Origin: AV40 sp035568175
GTDB taxonomy: Bacteria; Verrucomicrobiota; Verrucomicrobiia; Chthoniobacterales; UBA10450
NCBI GenBank assembly: GCA_035568175.1
Contig: DATMON010000020.1
Location: 62,001-126,000 of the forward strand
Direction of reading: 5' to 3'
DNA: 64,000 nt
In this document: positions 33,387 to 42,141 of the stretch, in pieces
How the letters are laid out: the number at the start of each line of letters is the position of its first letter
Position numbering within the stretch: the stretch's first letter is position 1
Notes under the pieces: model-generated
Databases searched by the model: none
What the model saw: the letters and a program-made list of their open reading frames with translations, nothing else
Told to the model about the DNA's origin: nothing
Translations under genes and position numbers: made by a program

Positions 33387-34745
33387 ATGAGCAAAGTCTA
33401 TCCTGACGCCAAGGCTGCGCTTGACGGCCTGCTTCACGACAACATGACCATCGCTGCCGGCGGCTTTGGCCTGTGCGGGATTCCGGAGAATCTCATCGCC
33501 GCTTTGCACGACAGCGGCGTGAAGGGCCTCACCATCGTCGGTAACAATGCCGGCGTTGATAATTTCGGCATGGGGGTTCTGTTGCCAGCGCGACAGGTAA
33601 AAAAAGTGATGGCGTCTTACGTCGGCGAGAACAAAGAGTTCGAGCGGCAAGTGTTGGCTGGCGAATTGGAACTCGAACTCATTCCGCAGGGAACACTCGC
33701 CGAACGATTGCGCGCCGGCGGCGCGGGAATCCCGGGGTTTTACACCCGCACCGGTTTCGGGACCAAACTCGCTGAAGGCAAGGAGACGAAAAAATTCGGC
33801 GACTGCGATTACGTGCTCGAACCAGGAATTACCGCCGAGCTTTCGATCGTGAAAGCTTGGAAGGGCGACAAGTCCGGCAACCTCATTTATCGAAAAACAT
33901 CACGGAATTTTAATCCGATGATCGCGACGTGCGGCAAAGTTTGCGTGGCCGAGGTCGAGGAGTTGGTCGAGATTGGCGAGCTCGATCCCGATCAGATCCA
34001 CACGCCGGGCATCTTCGTTAATCGCATCGTTCAGGGAGAAAAATACGAGAAGCGAATCGAGTTCCGCACCGTTCAAGGCGCCGATCCAAACAAAAAAACT
34101 TCATCGCCCGTTCGTGATTTGATGGCGAAACGCGCCGCGCAGGAATTACGCGATGGATACTACGTCAACCTCGGGATCGGGATTCCAACGCTCGTCGCGA
34201 ATTACATTCCCGAAGGGATTCACGTCACGCTCCAGTCCGAAAACGGCCTGCTTGGCATCGGCCCGTTTCCAAAACCGGGCGAAGAAGATCCCGATCTGAT
34301 TAACGCCGGTAAGCAAACGATCACGACCATGCCAGGCTCCGCTTTTTTCTCGAGCGCCGATTCCTTCGGACAAATTCGCGGCGGCCATATCGATCTCGCA
34401 ATTCTTGGCGCATTCGAAGTGACCGACAGCGGCGACATCGCGAACTGGATGATTCCCGGAAAGATGATCAAAGGACCCGGCGGTGCGATGGATCTGGTCG
34501 CCGGCGTGAAACGCGTCGTCGCGGTGTTGGAACATACGTCGAAAGATGGCAGCCCGAAGATTTTAAAGAAATGCACGCTGCCGATCACCGGCCTTGGCGT
34601 GGTGAATCTGATCATCACCGACTTGTGCGTGTTCGAAGTGAAAGAAGGCGGCGGTCTTGTCCTGATCGAGATTCATTCCAACGCAACGGTCGATGAGATT
34701 CGCGCGAAGACCGGTGCGCCGTTCGAAGTTGCGCTTAAGCGTTAG
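33387..34745 (+). CDS. 3-oxoacid CoA-transferase, A and B subunits fused
   Basis: 452 residues from the ATG encoding MSKVYPDAKAALDGLLHDNM. Subunit A part: MTIAAGGFGLCGIPENLIAA, EGKETKKFGDCDYVLE. Subunit B part starts near SPVRDLMAKRAAQELRDGYY; active Glu in LQSENGLLGIGPFP; VGGxx-type end GVKRVVAVLEHTSKDGSPKI. Most bacteria encode the halves separately (ScoA/ScoB); the fusion matches mitochondrial SCOT. It moves CoA between succinyl-CoA and acetoacetate or a related acid. Divergent from prpD; a TCCGTGGTTAATCTC remnant of the CACGAAT repeat lies in the leader. Confidence 0.93.
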   Translation: MSKVYPDAKAALDGLLHDNMTIAAGGFGLCGIPENLIAALHDSGVKGLTIVGNNAGVDNFGMGVLLPARQVKKVMASYVGENKEFERQVLAGELELELIPQGTLAERLRAGGAGIPGFYTRTGFGTKLAEGKETKKFGDCDYVLEPGITAELSIVKAWKGDKSGNLIYRKTSRNFNPMIATCGKVCVAEVEELVEIGELDPDQIHTPGIFVNRIVQGEKYEKRIEFRTVQGADPNKKTSSPVRDLMAKRAAQELRDGYYVNLGIGIPTLVANYIPEGIHVTLQSENGLLGIGPFPKPGEEDPDLINAGKQTITTMPGSAFFSSADSFGQIRGGHIDLAILGAFEVTDSGDIANWMIPGKMIKGPGGAMDLVAGVKRVVAVLEHTSKDGSPKILKKCTLPITGLGVVNLIITDLCVFEVKEGGGLVLIEIHSNATVDEIRAKTGAPFEVALKR

Positions 34746-34760
34746 CCAAACTTCGCGACA

Positions 34761-35090
34761 TCACATCTCGAAGTAGAGGCGATGATGTCGCGCACAGCCG
34801 GGATTGAACTGACTCTGGCAATGCGGGCAGGCGAATTCGGATTCCAGATATTCGCTAATCGTTAATTGCTGACCGCAGTTTCCGCACAGGACCGCGTGCT
34901 CATCGAATTCCTCTTTCGGCCAAACCTGAGTCGAATGTTCCGCAAGCACAGCGTGACATTGATGACAGGAAAACCACTCCCCGCAGCATTTGAACTTGAT
35001 CGCGATGATGTCGCGCTCGCTGTGATAATGAGCGCATCGCGTTTGCGGATCGACATCCACCCCTAGAACGGTTGCATCGCCAATCTTCAC
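34761..35090 (-). CDS. CHY zinc finger protein
   Basis: 109 residues with clustered Cys/His: RCAHYHSERDIIAIKFKCCG, WFSCHQCHAVLAEH, AVLCGNCGQQLTISEYL and FACPHCQSQFNPGCARHH. This is the CHY zinc-finger found in eukaryotic RCHY1 and as small stand-alone bacterial proteins. Role unknown. Start overlaps the MFS gene stop by ATGA. Confidence 0.92.
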   Translation of the reverse strand: MKIGDATVLGVDVDPQTRCAHYHSERDIIAIKFKCCGEWFSCHQCHAVLAEHSTQVWPKEEFDEHAVLCGNCGQQLTISEYLESEFACPHCQSQFNPGCARHHRLYFEM

Positions 35091-36394
35091 TGCGCGTCGC
35101 TAATTTTTTCGCGCGGGCAGATCAGCACCAGCACGGACGCGATCACGAAACACGCGATCATCAAAGCAAAACCAGTATCGAATGATCCCGTGCGCTCGCT
35201 GAGAACGCCGAATCTTTTCGAACCAACATACCCTCCGAGACTCGCCATGCAGTTGATGAATCCAACGGCGGCCGCAGCAGCCGAACTGCTCAAAAATGCG
35301 GACGGCAACGCCCAAAACGATGGCAAATAAGCAACGGTGCCGAACCCTACGAGGGTAAACACCGTGAGAAGCAGCCCGTTCGAGTGGGGAACCAAAAGCC
35401 AGAGCGCGAGCGCGATCGCCGCAATCAACTGCGGGACCGCAAAATGCCAGCGACGCTCGCATAAGCGGTCGGAGCTCCAACCGAGCAACAACATTCCGAC
35501 CAATCCAGCTCCAAAAATAGGCACTGCAAACCAGCTAACTTTGAAGATGGTCCATCCAGTAAATCGTTGCAGCATCGTCGGTTCCCAAAACCAAAATGCG
35601 TAACCACCGCTGTAGGTGAAAAACAGTCCCGCGGTCAGGATTAGCACCGGCGGGTGACGCAACACTTGAAAGATCGACATCTTCTCGGTGTCCGATTTGG
35701 CGCGATGCTCTTCGGCAAGCCATGCCGTCATCCAATCGCGTTCGTCAGGCGTCAGCCACTGCGCATCCTTCGGACGGTCCGGCAGCACAAACAGAGTCGC
35801 AGCGCTGAGTAGGATCGCCGGAATGCCTTCGAGCAAAAATAACCAGCGCCAGCCGGGAGTATTGAGCCAATGCGTGCCGAGAATCGCGCCGGCAATCGGT
35901 CCGCCGATGATGAAACCGATCGGGATCGCGGACATGAATCGCGCGACCGCTTTCGCGCGATCTTCGTAAACGAACCAGTGCGAAAGATAAACGATCACGC
36001 CGGGAAAAAATCCGGCTTCAGCCGCGCCCAATAAAAAGCGCGCGCCGTAAAGCTGGTGCGGAGTGTGCACGAAACCGGTCAGGGTAGTGAGCGCGCCCCA
36101 CGCCATCAGCGTTAACGACAATAACCATCTTGCGCTCCAACGTTCGACCAGCAACGCGCCGGGAATTTGGAGCGCGAAATAACCGATGAAGAAAATTCCG
36201 CTCGCCGTGCCGAACACAGAATCGGTCAGGCCGAGATCGCCTTTCATCCCGAGCGTCGCGTAGGCGATGTTCGTGCGGTCGAGATAGTTCGCGACGTAGA
36301 GGAGAAAAAGAAACGGCAGCAGCCGAGTCGCGATTCGAGTGCGCGCACTCGCCCCAGCCTCAATCTCCCCGGAAGCCATGACTGCGCGCAGCAT
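35087..36394 (-). CDS. MFS transporter, anion:cation symporter type
   Basis: 435 residues, 12 membrane helices. N-terminal YVANYLDRTNIAYATLGMKG and LLVERWSARWLLSLTLMAWG are typical of the ACS family (sugar acid, phthalate or tartrate uptake). PEAGFFPGVIVYLSHWF-type helix 4-5 (AAEAGFFPGVIVYLSHWFVY). Substrate cannot be told. A downstream ATG at 36379 is an alternative start. Forms a two-gene unit with the CHY protein. Confidence 0.9.
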   Translation of the reverse strand: MLRAVMASGEIEAGASARTRIATRLLPFLFLLYVANYLDRTNIAYATLGMKGDLGLTDSVFGTASGIFFIGYFALQIPGALLVERWSARWLLSLTLMAWGALTTLTGFVHTPHQLYGARFLLGAAEAGFFPGVIVYLSHWFVYEDRAKAVARFMSAIPIGFIIGGPIAGAILGTHWLNTPGWRWLFLLEGIPAILLSAATLFVLPDRPKDAQWLTPDERDWMTAWLAEEHRAKSDTEKMSIFQVLRHPPVLILTAGLFFTYSGGYAFWFWEPTMLQRFTGWTIFKVSWFAVPIFGAGLVGMLLLGWSSDRLCERRWHFAVPQLIAAIALALWLLVPHSNGLLLTVFTLVGFGTVAYLPSFWALPSAFLSSSAAAAAVGFINCMASLGGYVGSKRFGVLSERTGSFDTGFALMIACFVIASVLVLICPREKISDAQ

Positions 36395-36452
36395 ATAATG
36401 CCGTCCGAAACGCTCACAACCTGAATCGGGAAGATCCCACGCGCCGCGTTAG

Positions 36453-36480
36453 GTAGGGGCGATTGACCCTAATCGCCCGC
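36453..36480. repeat. GTAG REP unit (GGCGATT hairpin)
   Basis: GTAGGGGCGATTGACCCTAA then TCGCCC: a single hairpin, same unit as in 57534-57580. Confidence 0.7.
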
Positions 36481-36568
36481 TCTTGATAAGGTGCATTGAA
36501 GAAAGCCGGCAAAAAATAGGCGCAAGAATCGGGTGTTTGGCAGCGGCAAGGTCGTCGATCGTGTCGCC

Positions 36569-37042
36569 ATGAAAACAAACTTTCGAATCGTCGCTTTGCC
36601 GCTGAGGCAATTTCAGCCGCTCTTTTCGCTCGATGACAATGAGCTCGCCCAAAAAAGCGCGCGACGTTTGATTGTCGATGCAAAACCAGGATTTCCCTGC
36701 CGAGTCAGCTTGCGGGACGCAGAGATCGGCGAACGCGTCATTCTGGTTCCATTCGTCCATCACGACGTTGACTCGCCGTATCGCGCATCCGGCCCGATTT
36801 TTGTCCGCGAAGCCGCGAAAGAAATCCGACCGGCGCCAGGCGAACTCCCCGACGTGGTGGCCAGCCGGGTTATCTCAGTCCGCGCCTATAATGACAAAGG
36901 CGTGATGGTCAATTCAGCCATCACACCAGGCAAGGAATTGAAGGCGCAGATCGAAAACTTTTTCGGCGACGCAAAGATCAGCTACCTGCACCTCCACAAT
37001 GCCGGCGCGGGCTGTTACTCCTGCCGAGTCGAGCGCGCCTGA
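36569..37042 (+). CDS. DUF1203 family protein
   Basis: 157 residues from the ATG encoding MKTNFRIVALPLRQFQPLFS. Blocks RRLIVDAKPGFPCRVSLRDA, GERVILVPFVHHDVDSPYRA, GPIFVREAA and YLHLHNAGAGCYSCRVERA place it in DUF1203, small soluble proteins of unknown function. Convergent with the mutase gene, with no gap. Confidence 0.85.
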   Translation: MKTNFRIVALPLRQFQPLFSLDDNELAQKSARRLIVDAKPGFPCRVSLRDAEIGERVILVPFVHHDVDSPYRASGPIFVREAAKEIRPAPGELPDVVASRVISVRAYNDKGVMVNSAITPGKELKAQIENFFGDAKISYLHLHNAGAGCYSCRVERA

Positions 37043-38854
37043 TTAGACCATTGGCCTGAACCGGCCGACGACTTCCTGTAAGCGGCCGGTGATTTGGCCT
37101 AACGAACAAACCTCCACCGCTTCGAGCAATTCCGGAAAACAATTTTTCCCGCTCTCGACTACGACCGCAAGCTTGTCGAGAGCGCGTTTCGATTTCTCGG
37201 CATTCTTCTTCTTGAATTTCGCGAGTCGATCGACCTGTAATTGCTGTTTCTTGCGCGGCGTGCGCGCGAGTTTCACTTCCGGCATATCCTCGTCACTGCC
37301 GTTGCGATATTTGTTCAGGGCGATAATCGGCCGAGTGCCGTCGTTAATCTGTTGCTCATAACGATGCGACGCGTTTTGGATCTGGCTGCGCTGATAACGG
37401 TCCTCAACCGCCGCAAGGACGCCGCCGAGCCGCTCGATCTCGCGGAATTCCTCGAGGATCGCCGCCTCCACCGAGCGCTCAACTGCTTTCATGCCGGGCG
37501 AGCCGCTCAACATGTTCATTGTGTGTTTAAAGATTCCGGATTCCTCGAGCAGGATCGCCTGGCCGTGCGCCGCGAGACGGATCCATTCTTCGCTCGGCGT
37601 AGTGAACGGTTCGTCTGCGCTGTTCGAGTGACAGGAATTGGTCGCGTTCATGTACGCGAGCATCAATTCGGCAGCCGTGCGGGTGAGATTGTTTTTGAAT
37701 TCCGCGGCGATGAGCGAGCGCCCGCTCGTTTGGGTGTGCAACTTATAAAGCTGCGCTTTCGATCCGGCGCCAAAGACGTCGCGCATTCCAATCGCCCAAA
37801 TCCGCCGCGAAACACGCGCGAGCGCAATGTATTCGACATCGAGACCGCAATCGAGAAAGAACGAGAGCCGAGGACCGAATTGATCAACCGGAATTCCGCG
37901 CGCGGCGAACATTTCCGCGTAAGCGAAACCATTTGAAAGCGTGTAAGCCGCCTGCTGCACCGGTGTCGACCCCGCTTCGCCGATGTGATAACCGCTGATG
38001 GAGATCGGATACCAGCGCGGCATCTCGCGGGTGGTAAACTCCACCATGTCGGTAAGAAATCGCAGCGACGGTTCGATCGGGAAGATCGTTTCGTTCTGCG
38101 CCTGGACTTCCTTGAAGATGTCGGCCTGAATCGTGCCGCGCAGTTTCGGAACGACGCTCGGCCCGAAGCGCCGTTTCGCCGCCGCGATGTACATCGCCAT
38201 GATGATTGGCGCCGGACCGCTGATCGTCATCGACGCGGAGAAAGTTGGCGAACCAACCTCAAACCCGTCGTATAGCCGCACCATATCTTCGACGGTATCG
38301 ATCGCGACACCGCCCTCGCCGATCTTTCCGAACACACCGTCCGCGTCGCTGTCGATGCCGTAAAGTGTCGGGCCATCGAACGCAGTGCTCAGGCGATGTG
38401 TTCGTTGGTGCGCGGTGAGAAAGTGAAAACGTTCATTGGTGTCTTCGGCGAGCATCAGGCCCGAAAACAAACGTGTTGGTTCCTCCGTCTGCGGGATTTT
38501 CTTGTCGGTCTTGCTCTTTTTCCCTTCGCCATTCTTCTCGAAGCTTTCAACCTCGCGAATCGGTTCGAGATACATTTCGCGATACGCGCCATTCAAGAAC
38601 GGGAACTCGCCGGGTAATCCTTCACCAAACAAAAAGCGCGCGATTTCGCCGGGCTCATCAATTTCAGGAAGCGCGAGTCGCGGCAATGGCAATCCAGTCG
38701 GCGCGCGTGTAATCGGAATCTTCGCTTTGATGTCGTTCCAGCGGCCAAGCAGATCGCGTCCGAATTTTTGATCGGTGCGCGCGTGCTTCACTTGATCGAG
38801 AACGAACTGATTATATTTCTCAACCGACTCAACGACCTGCCCGAGCTTGCTCAT
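37043..38854 (-). CDS. B12-dependent acyl-CoA mutase catalytic subunit, IcmF-like
   Basis: 603 residues, TIM-barrel mutase domain: EPTRLFSGLMLAEDTNERFH, LSTAFDGPTLYGIDSDADGV, GGVAIDTVEDMVRLYDGF, SASMTISGPAPIIMAMY, ISISGYHIGEAGSTPVQQAA. The position of methylmalonyl-CoA mutase Arg207 is Gln (VQAQNETIFP) and the Tyr89 position appears to be Phe (RLFSG), the isobutyryl-CoA mutase pattern. In canonical IcmF this domain is fused to B12-binding and GTPase domains; here those are the upstream gene, overlapping by ATGA. Substrate is probably isobutyryl-/butyryl-CoA or a related acyl-CoA. Confidence 0.9.
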   Translation of the reverse strand: MSKLGQVVESVEKYNQFVLDQVKHARTDQKFGRDLLGRWNDIKAKIPITRAPTGLPLPRLALPEIDEPGEIARFLFGEGLPGEFPFLNGAYREMYLEPIREVESFEKNGEGKKSKTDKKIPQTEEPTRLFSGLMLAEDTNERFHFLTAHQRTHRLSTAFDGPTLYGIDSDADGVFGKIGEGGVAIDTVEDMVRLYDGFEVGSPTFSASMTISGPAPIIMAMYIAAAKRRFGPSVVPKLRGTIQADIFKEVQAQNETIFPIEPSLRFLTDMVEFTTREMPRWYPISISGYHIGEAGSTPVQQAAYTLSNGFAYAEMFAARGIPVDQFGPRLSFFLDCGLDVEYIALARVSRRIWAIGMRDVFGAGSKAQLYKLHTQTSGRSLIAAEFKNNLTRTAAELMLAYMNATNSCHSNSADEPFTTPSEEWIRLAAHGQAILLEESGIFKHTMNMLSGSPGMKAVERSVEAAILEEFREIERLGGVLAAVEDRYQRSQIQNASHRYEQQINDGTRPIIALNKYRNGSDEDMPEVKLARTPRKKQQLQVDRLAKFKKKNAEKSKRALDKLAVVVESGKNCFPELLEAVEVCSLGQITGRLQEVVGRFRPMV

Positions 38855-40011
38855 GACTTCTTCCGTTCCTTTCCGCGTTTTGATTTGTCGCTCGCCGAAA
38901 TTAACCCGAACAACTTGTCGACGCCAGGGTCACGGTGGCGTTTTGCCACGGTATCGACGAGTCGCTGGCTGCGTCGATTTTGATCCAAGCGCTGCTCGAT
39001 TTCGGTGTGCGCGGTGCGAGCGCGCTGCAAATCGCTTTTATTTACGACCACGATATCGGCCAGATCGAGCATCACGATTTTTTGCAGCTGCAACCGGCTG
39101 CCATAATCCGGATTCATCACCAGCACGGTTTGATCGACAATCCCGTTTTTCTGAAACGGCATCGCCTCCTGACCGGTCCCCACGGTCTCGATGATGACGT
39201 AATCGAAACCCGATTGGGCGAGGAGCGCGAGACAATCTTGCGTCGCCGGCGAGAGTCCGCCCGCTTGCCCGCGGGTCGCCATGCTGCGCATAAAGACGCG
39301 GTCGTTTTGCGAATTGATCATGGTCGCGCGATCGCCCAGCAACGCGCCTTCACCGATCACGCTCGGATCATGCGACAAGATAGCGACGCGCGATTGCCGA
39401 TCTTTGTTCAAAAAACGCAGCACCAGCTCATCGATCAGTGTCGTCTTGCCCGCGCCACCTGGACCGGTAAATCCAATCACGCGCGTCTTTGATTTCGACA
39501 TTGGGCGTTGGGCGTTAGGCGTTGGGCGTTTTCCTTTTGCGTCCTCGATTTCGGTCAGTTGGCGAGCGAGCTCGATGTCCGACGCTTTTGCGCTCGTTCG
39601 TTTCCCGCGAGGCTTGCCGTAACGCTGATGAACGAACTTTAACATTTCGTCGAGCGACGTGCCGGCGAAAAAGATTTCGTCCACGCCTTTGCGGCGCATT
39701 GTTGCTGCATCTTCGTGGGTGATCGTGCCGCCGCCGCCGCCGAAGACTTTGATGTCAGCAGCACCTTTCTTGCGCAAAAGGGCAACAACCTCAGCGAAGA
39801 ACTCGATGTGGCCGCCGTTGTAACTGGAAATGCCGATCGCCCGCACATCCTCCTGGACTGCCGCGCGGACGATATCGCCGACGGATCGATGATAGCCAAG
39901 ATAAACGACCTCGATCCCGTGGCGGATAAACTCGAGATTGATCGTGTTGATCGCGCTGTCGTGTCCGTCACAAATCGGGACGGCAGTCAGAATTCGAATC
40001 GGTGAGGCCAT
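38851..40011 (-). CDS. B12-binding plus MeaB-like GTPase protein (N-terminal part of a split IcmF)
   Basis: 386 residues. B12-binding domain at about 1-130: CDGHDSAINTINLEFIRHG, GISSYNGGH, KVFGGGGGTITHED. GTPase at about 172-386: Walker A FTGPGGAGKTTLIDEL, VVNKSDLQ as the G4 motif, FDYVIIETVGTGQ as G3 region. The chaperone protects and reloads the mutase cofactor. The linker GKRPTPNAQRPM is encoded by a four-unit heptad array (39501-39528), and the Met after it (MSKSKTRVIGFTG) looks like an old start codon. Confidence 0.9.
   Translation of the reverse strand: MASPIRILTAVPICDGHDSAINTINLEFIRHGIEVVYLGYHRSVGDIVRAAVQEDVRAIGISSYNGGHIEFFAEVVALLRKKGAADIKVFGGGGGTITHEDAATMRRKGVDEIFFAGTSLDEMLKFVHQRYGKPRGKRTSAKASDIELARQLTEIEDAKGKRPTPNAQRPMSKSKTRVIGFTGPGGAGKTTLIDELVLRFLNKDRQSRVAILSHDPSVIGEGALLGDRATMINSQNDRVFMRSMATRGQAGGLSPATQDCLALLAQSGFDYVIIETVGTGQEAMPFQKNGIVDQTVLVMNPDYGSRLQLQKIVMLDLADIVVVNKSDLQRARTAHTEIEQRLDQNRRSQRLVDTVAKRHRDPGVDKLFGLISASDKSKRGKERKKS
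39501..39528. repeat. Seven-base tandem array inside a coding region
   Basis: TTGGGCG, TTGGGCG, TTAGGCG, TTGGGCG on the + strand; the gene reads the other strand. It abuts an in-frame ATG (39499-39501) that begins the GTPase domain. Confidence 0.9.
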
Positions 40012-40022
40012 CTGAAAGAATC

Positions 40023-40091
40023 TAACGATTTAGTGAGTCAGCGATTTAACTATTGCAATCGCTAAATCACTAACTCATTAAATCACTAAAT
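40023..40091. repeat. Inverted arms of ATTTAGTGA-type units against a start codon
   Basis: The left arm TAACGATTTAGTGAGTCAGC is followed by GATTTAAC; the right arm GCTAAATCACTAACTCATTA continues AATCACTAAAT and runs into the ATG at 40090. Confidence 0.85.
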
Positions 40092-40845
40092 GGAGGATCC
40101 GCTGGATTTCACCGGGAAAGTTGTACTGGTCACTGGCAGCTCACGCGGCATCGGTGCGGAGATGATCAAAGCCTTCGGCAAACGCGGCGCGACCTGCGTG
40201 GTCAATTATTTCACCGACCCGCAAGGCCAGAACCAAGCGGACGCGGAAAAAGTCGCGAAAGAATTGAAGGATCCGCTGGTGATTGATTGCGACGTAACGC
40301 AGGCCAGACAAGTCGAGGCGATGATGAAACAAATCCAGGATCGACATGGTGGTCTCGATGTCCTCGTGAACAATTCCGGAATCATTCGCGACCGCACGAT
40401 CAAGAAAATGTCGCTCGAGGAATTCGAAAGCATCGTGCGCGTAAATCTGACCGGCACATTCATCGCGACGCAAAAAGCGATGTCGATCTTGCGCAACGGT
40501 GGGCGAATCGTGAATTTGTCGTCAGTCAGTGGACAGATGGGATTGTTCGGGCAGGCGAATTATTCATCGAGCAAAGCCGCGATCATTGCTCTGACCAAAG
40601 TGTCAGCGCGCGAACTGGCGCGTCAGAATATCACCGTCAACGCGATTGCGCCTGGATTCATCGACGTCGGGATGAGTAAAGGCATGTCCGACGAAGTGAC
40701 CGAAAGCTTCAAGAAACAGGTTCCCCTCGGTCGCTTGGGCGATGTGCGCGAAATCGTCGATGCCGTGCTCTTTCTGTCATCGCCGATGGCGAGTTACATC
40801 ACCGGACACGTGCTCAACGTCAACGGCGGCTATTACATGGGCTAA
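40090..40845 (+). CDS. Short-chain dehydrogenase, FabG/PhaB-like
   Basis: 251 residues. NAD(P) motif VTGSSRGIGAEMI, NNSGIIRD, catalytic Ser in VNLSSVSGQMG, YSSSKAAIIALTKVSARELA with YxxxK, and NVNGGYYMG at the end. It probably reduces 3-oxoacyl-ACP or acetoacetyl-CoA. Context (mutase and CoA-transferase genes) slightly favours an acyl-CoA role. The ATG is preceded directly by a repeat arm, with no Shine-Dalgarno. Confidence 0.88.
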   Translation: MEDPLDFTGKVVLVTGSSRGIGAEMIKAFGKRGATCVVNYFTDPQGQNQADAEKVAKELKDPLVIDCDVTQARQVEAMMKQIQDRHGGLDVLVNNSGIIRDRTIKKMSLEEFESIVRVNLTGTFIATQKAMSILRNGGRIVNLSSVSGQMGLFGQANYSSSKAAIIALTKVSARELARQNITVNAIAPGFIDVGMSKGMSDEVTESFKKQVPLGRLGDVREIVDAVLFLSSPMASYITGHVLNVNGGYYMG

Positions 40846-40890
40846 ACCTGTGACGGCAAATGCGAGTCCGGCTCGGACCGTCTCACAGAA

Positions 40891-41115
40891 CTAGTCCAAC
40901 TTTTGCACCAACAACCAGACGAGCGCTGAGAGCATTCCGGCAAATGTCGAAAGCACCAGGGCCGCGCGGCGCGATTGGCGAACCTTGAAATCGGGTCGCG
41001 GGATGTCGTCGTGAATGTGGCTGCCCTCGTAAAGTTTCATCAGGACGAAGGCCACGACGAAACCGACTGCAGCCCACTTTAAACAACCCACGATGAGTCC
41101 AAGCATCTCGTTCAC
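40891..41115 (-). CDS. Small two-helix membrane protein, unknown
   Basis: 74 residues: MNEMLGLIVGCLKWAAVGFV and a C-terminal helix AALVLSTFAGMLSALVWLLV, joined by a short charged loop EGSHIHDDIPRPDFK. No family recognised. Stand-alone. The following 165 bp to the VOC gene hold nothing recognisable. Confidence 0.55.
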   Translation of the reverse strand: MNEMLGLIVGCLKWAAVGFVVAFVLMKLYEGSHIHDDIPRPDFKVRQSRRAALVLSTFAGMLSALVWLLVQKLD

Positions 41116-41281
41116 AATTTAACTCCAGCAAAACAAAGCGCAATTTTCGGGCCCTGTCGCCGAACAATTTCGCTCCGTGCACGCGGAATTCATTCGTTGG
41201 ATCCGACAACTCACTCGCTAGCCATCTCGAGCCTGACAGTCGACTCAGCGGCCGCCCGGCACGGCGGGTTCCCACTGCTGT

Positions 41282-41668
41282 TCACTTTCCGCCTTGGACG
41301 GAAAGTTCCCAACGGTAGCCATCCGGATCGTGAAACCAGAGCCCCATGTGGGGCGAGTCTGGCCCTTCCGGACCAATCTCATTGCCCGGATCTTCGATTT
41401 CAACTTTGTGCTTTTGCAAATGCGTTAGTGCCTTTCGCAAGATCGACATATTGGGCAAGTGAAACGACATGTGATCCAGAGTTCTTGGCGACGGCTTTCC
41501 TTTAAACAGCGCGATCGTCAGATTGTCGTTACCGATCGCGATGCCATTCTCGAATTCAAATTCTTTACGCAATCCGAGCACTCGTTGAAACCAGCGCGCA
41601 CTTGTCTTTGGATTACGCACGGCCAGACCAAAATGGCCAACGGCCCCGAGCTTAAATGGCACTTTCAT
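41282..41668 (-). CDS. Glyoxalase/VOC-superfamily protein
   Basis: 128 residues, two beta-alpha-beta-beta-beta modules: KLGAVGHFGLAVRNPKTSAR, FQRVLGLRKEFEFENGIAIG, LDHMSFHLPNMSILRKALTH and MGLWFHDPDGYRWELSVQ. Metal ligands of the fold appear as His in GHFGLAV and LDHMSFHL and Glu in RWELS. Substrate unknown. Confidence 0.85.
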   Translation of the reverse strand: MKVPFKLGAVGHFGLAVRNPKTSARWFQRVLGLRKEFEFENGIAIGNDNLTIALFKGKPSPRTLDHMSFHLPNMSILRKALTHLQKHKVEIEDPGNEIGPEGPDSPHMGLWFHDPDGYRWELSVQGGK

Positions 41669-41718
41669 AATTCAAATAAAAGTTGGGAATCCCAAAACTA
41701 AAGCGGTAAAACGCAGCC

Positions 41719-42087
41719 ATGACGGCGCTGGCCTTGATTCTGAGCGCATTTATCGCGGGCATGGGCTTGCTCGCCATCTTTTTTCCAGGTCGAGCCAACG
41801 ATGTGGCGCGCCTCTTCGCCGATAAGACGGGACTTTGGGTCGCCACCGCGATTCGCGCGGTTTTAGGCCTTAGTCTCTTGGCGGCTGCAGAAGACTCGAA
41901 AGCACCCATCGTGCTGCGCATTCTCGGCCTCATCATCCTAATCGTCGCAATCGTTGTCCCTATCCTCGGCTTAGATCGACATCGACGAATGATCGATTGG
42001 TGGCTCGCGATAAGTCGAAACATTCAAATCGTCTGGGGCGCGGCCGCGTTCGTTCTGGGCGCGTTTCTGATCTACGCGATCCTTTAG
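41719..42087 (+). CDS. Four-helix membrane protein, unknown
   Basis: 122 residues with four hydrophobic segments: ALALILSAFIAGMGLLAIFF, TGLWVATAIRAVLGLSLLAA, LRILGLIILIVAIVVPILGL, WGAAAFVLGAFLIYAIL. No motif identifies a function. Confidence 0.65.
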   Translation: MTALALILSAFIAGMGLLAIFFPGRANDVARLFADKTGLWVATAIRAVLGLSLLAAAEDSKAPIVLRILGLIILIVAIVVPILGLDRHRRMIDWWLAISRNIQIVWGAAAFVLGAFLIYAIL

Positions 42088-42141
42088 CAGGGACGAAATC
42101 ACACCTCCGGAGTCAGCACGGGAAATGCTCCTGGCTGATTT

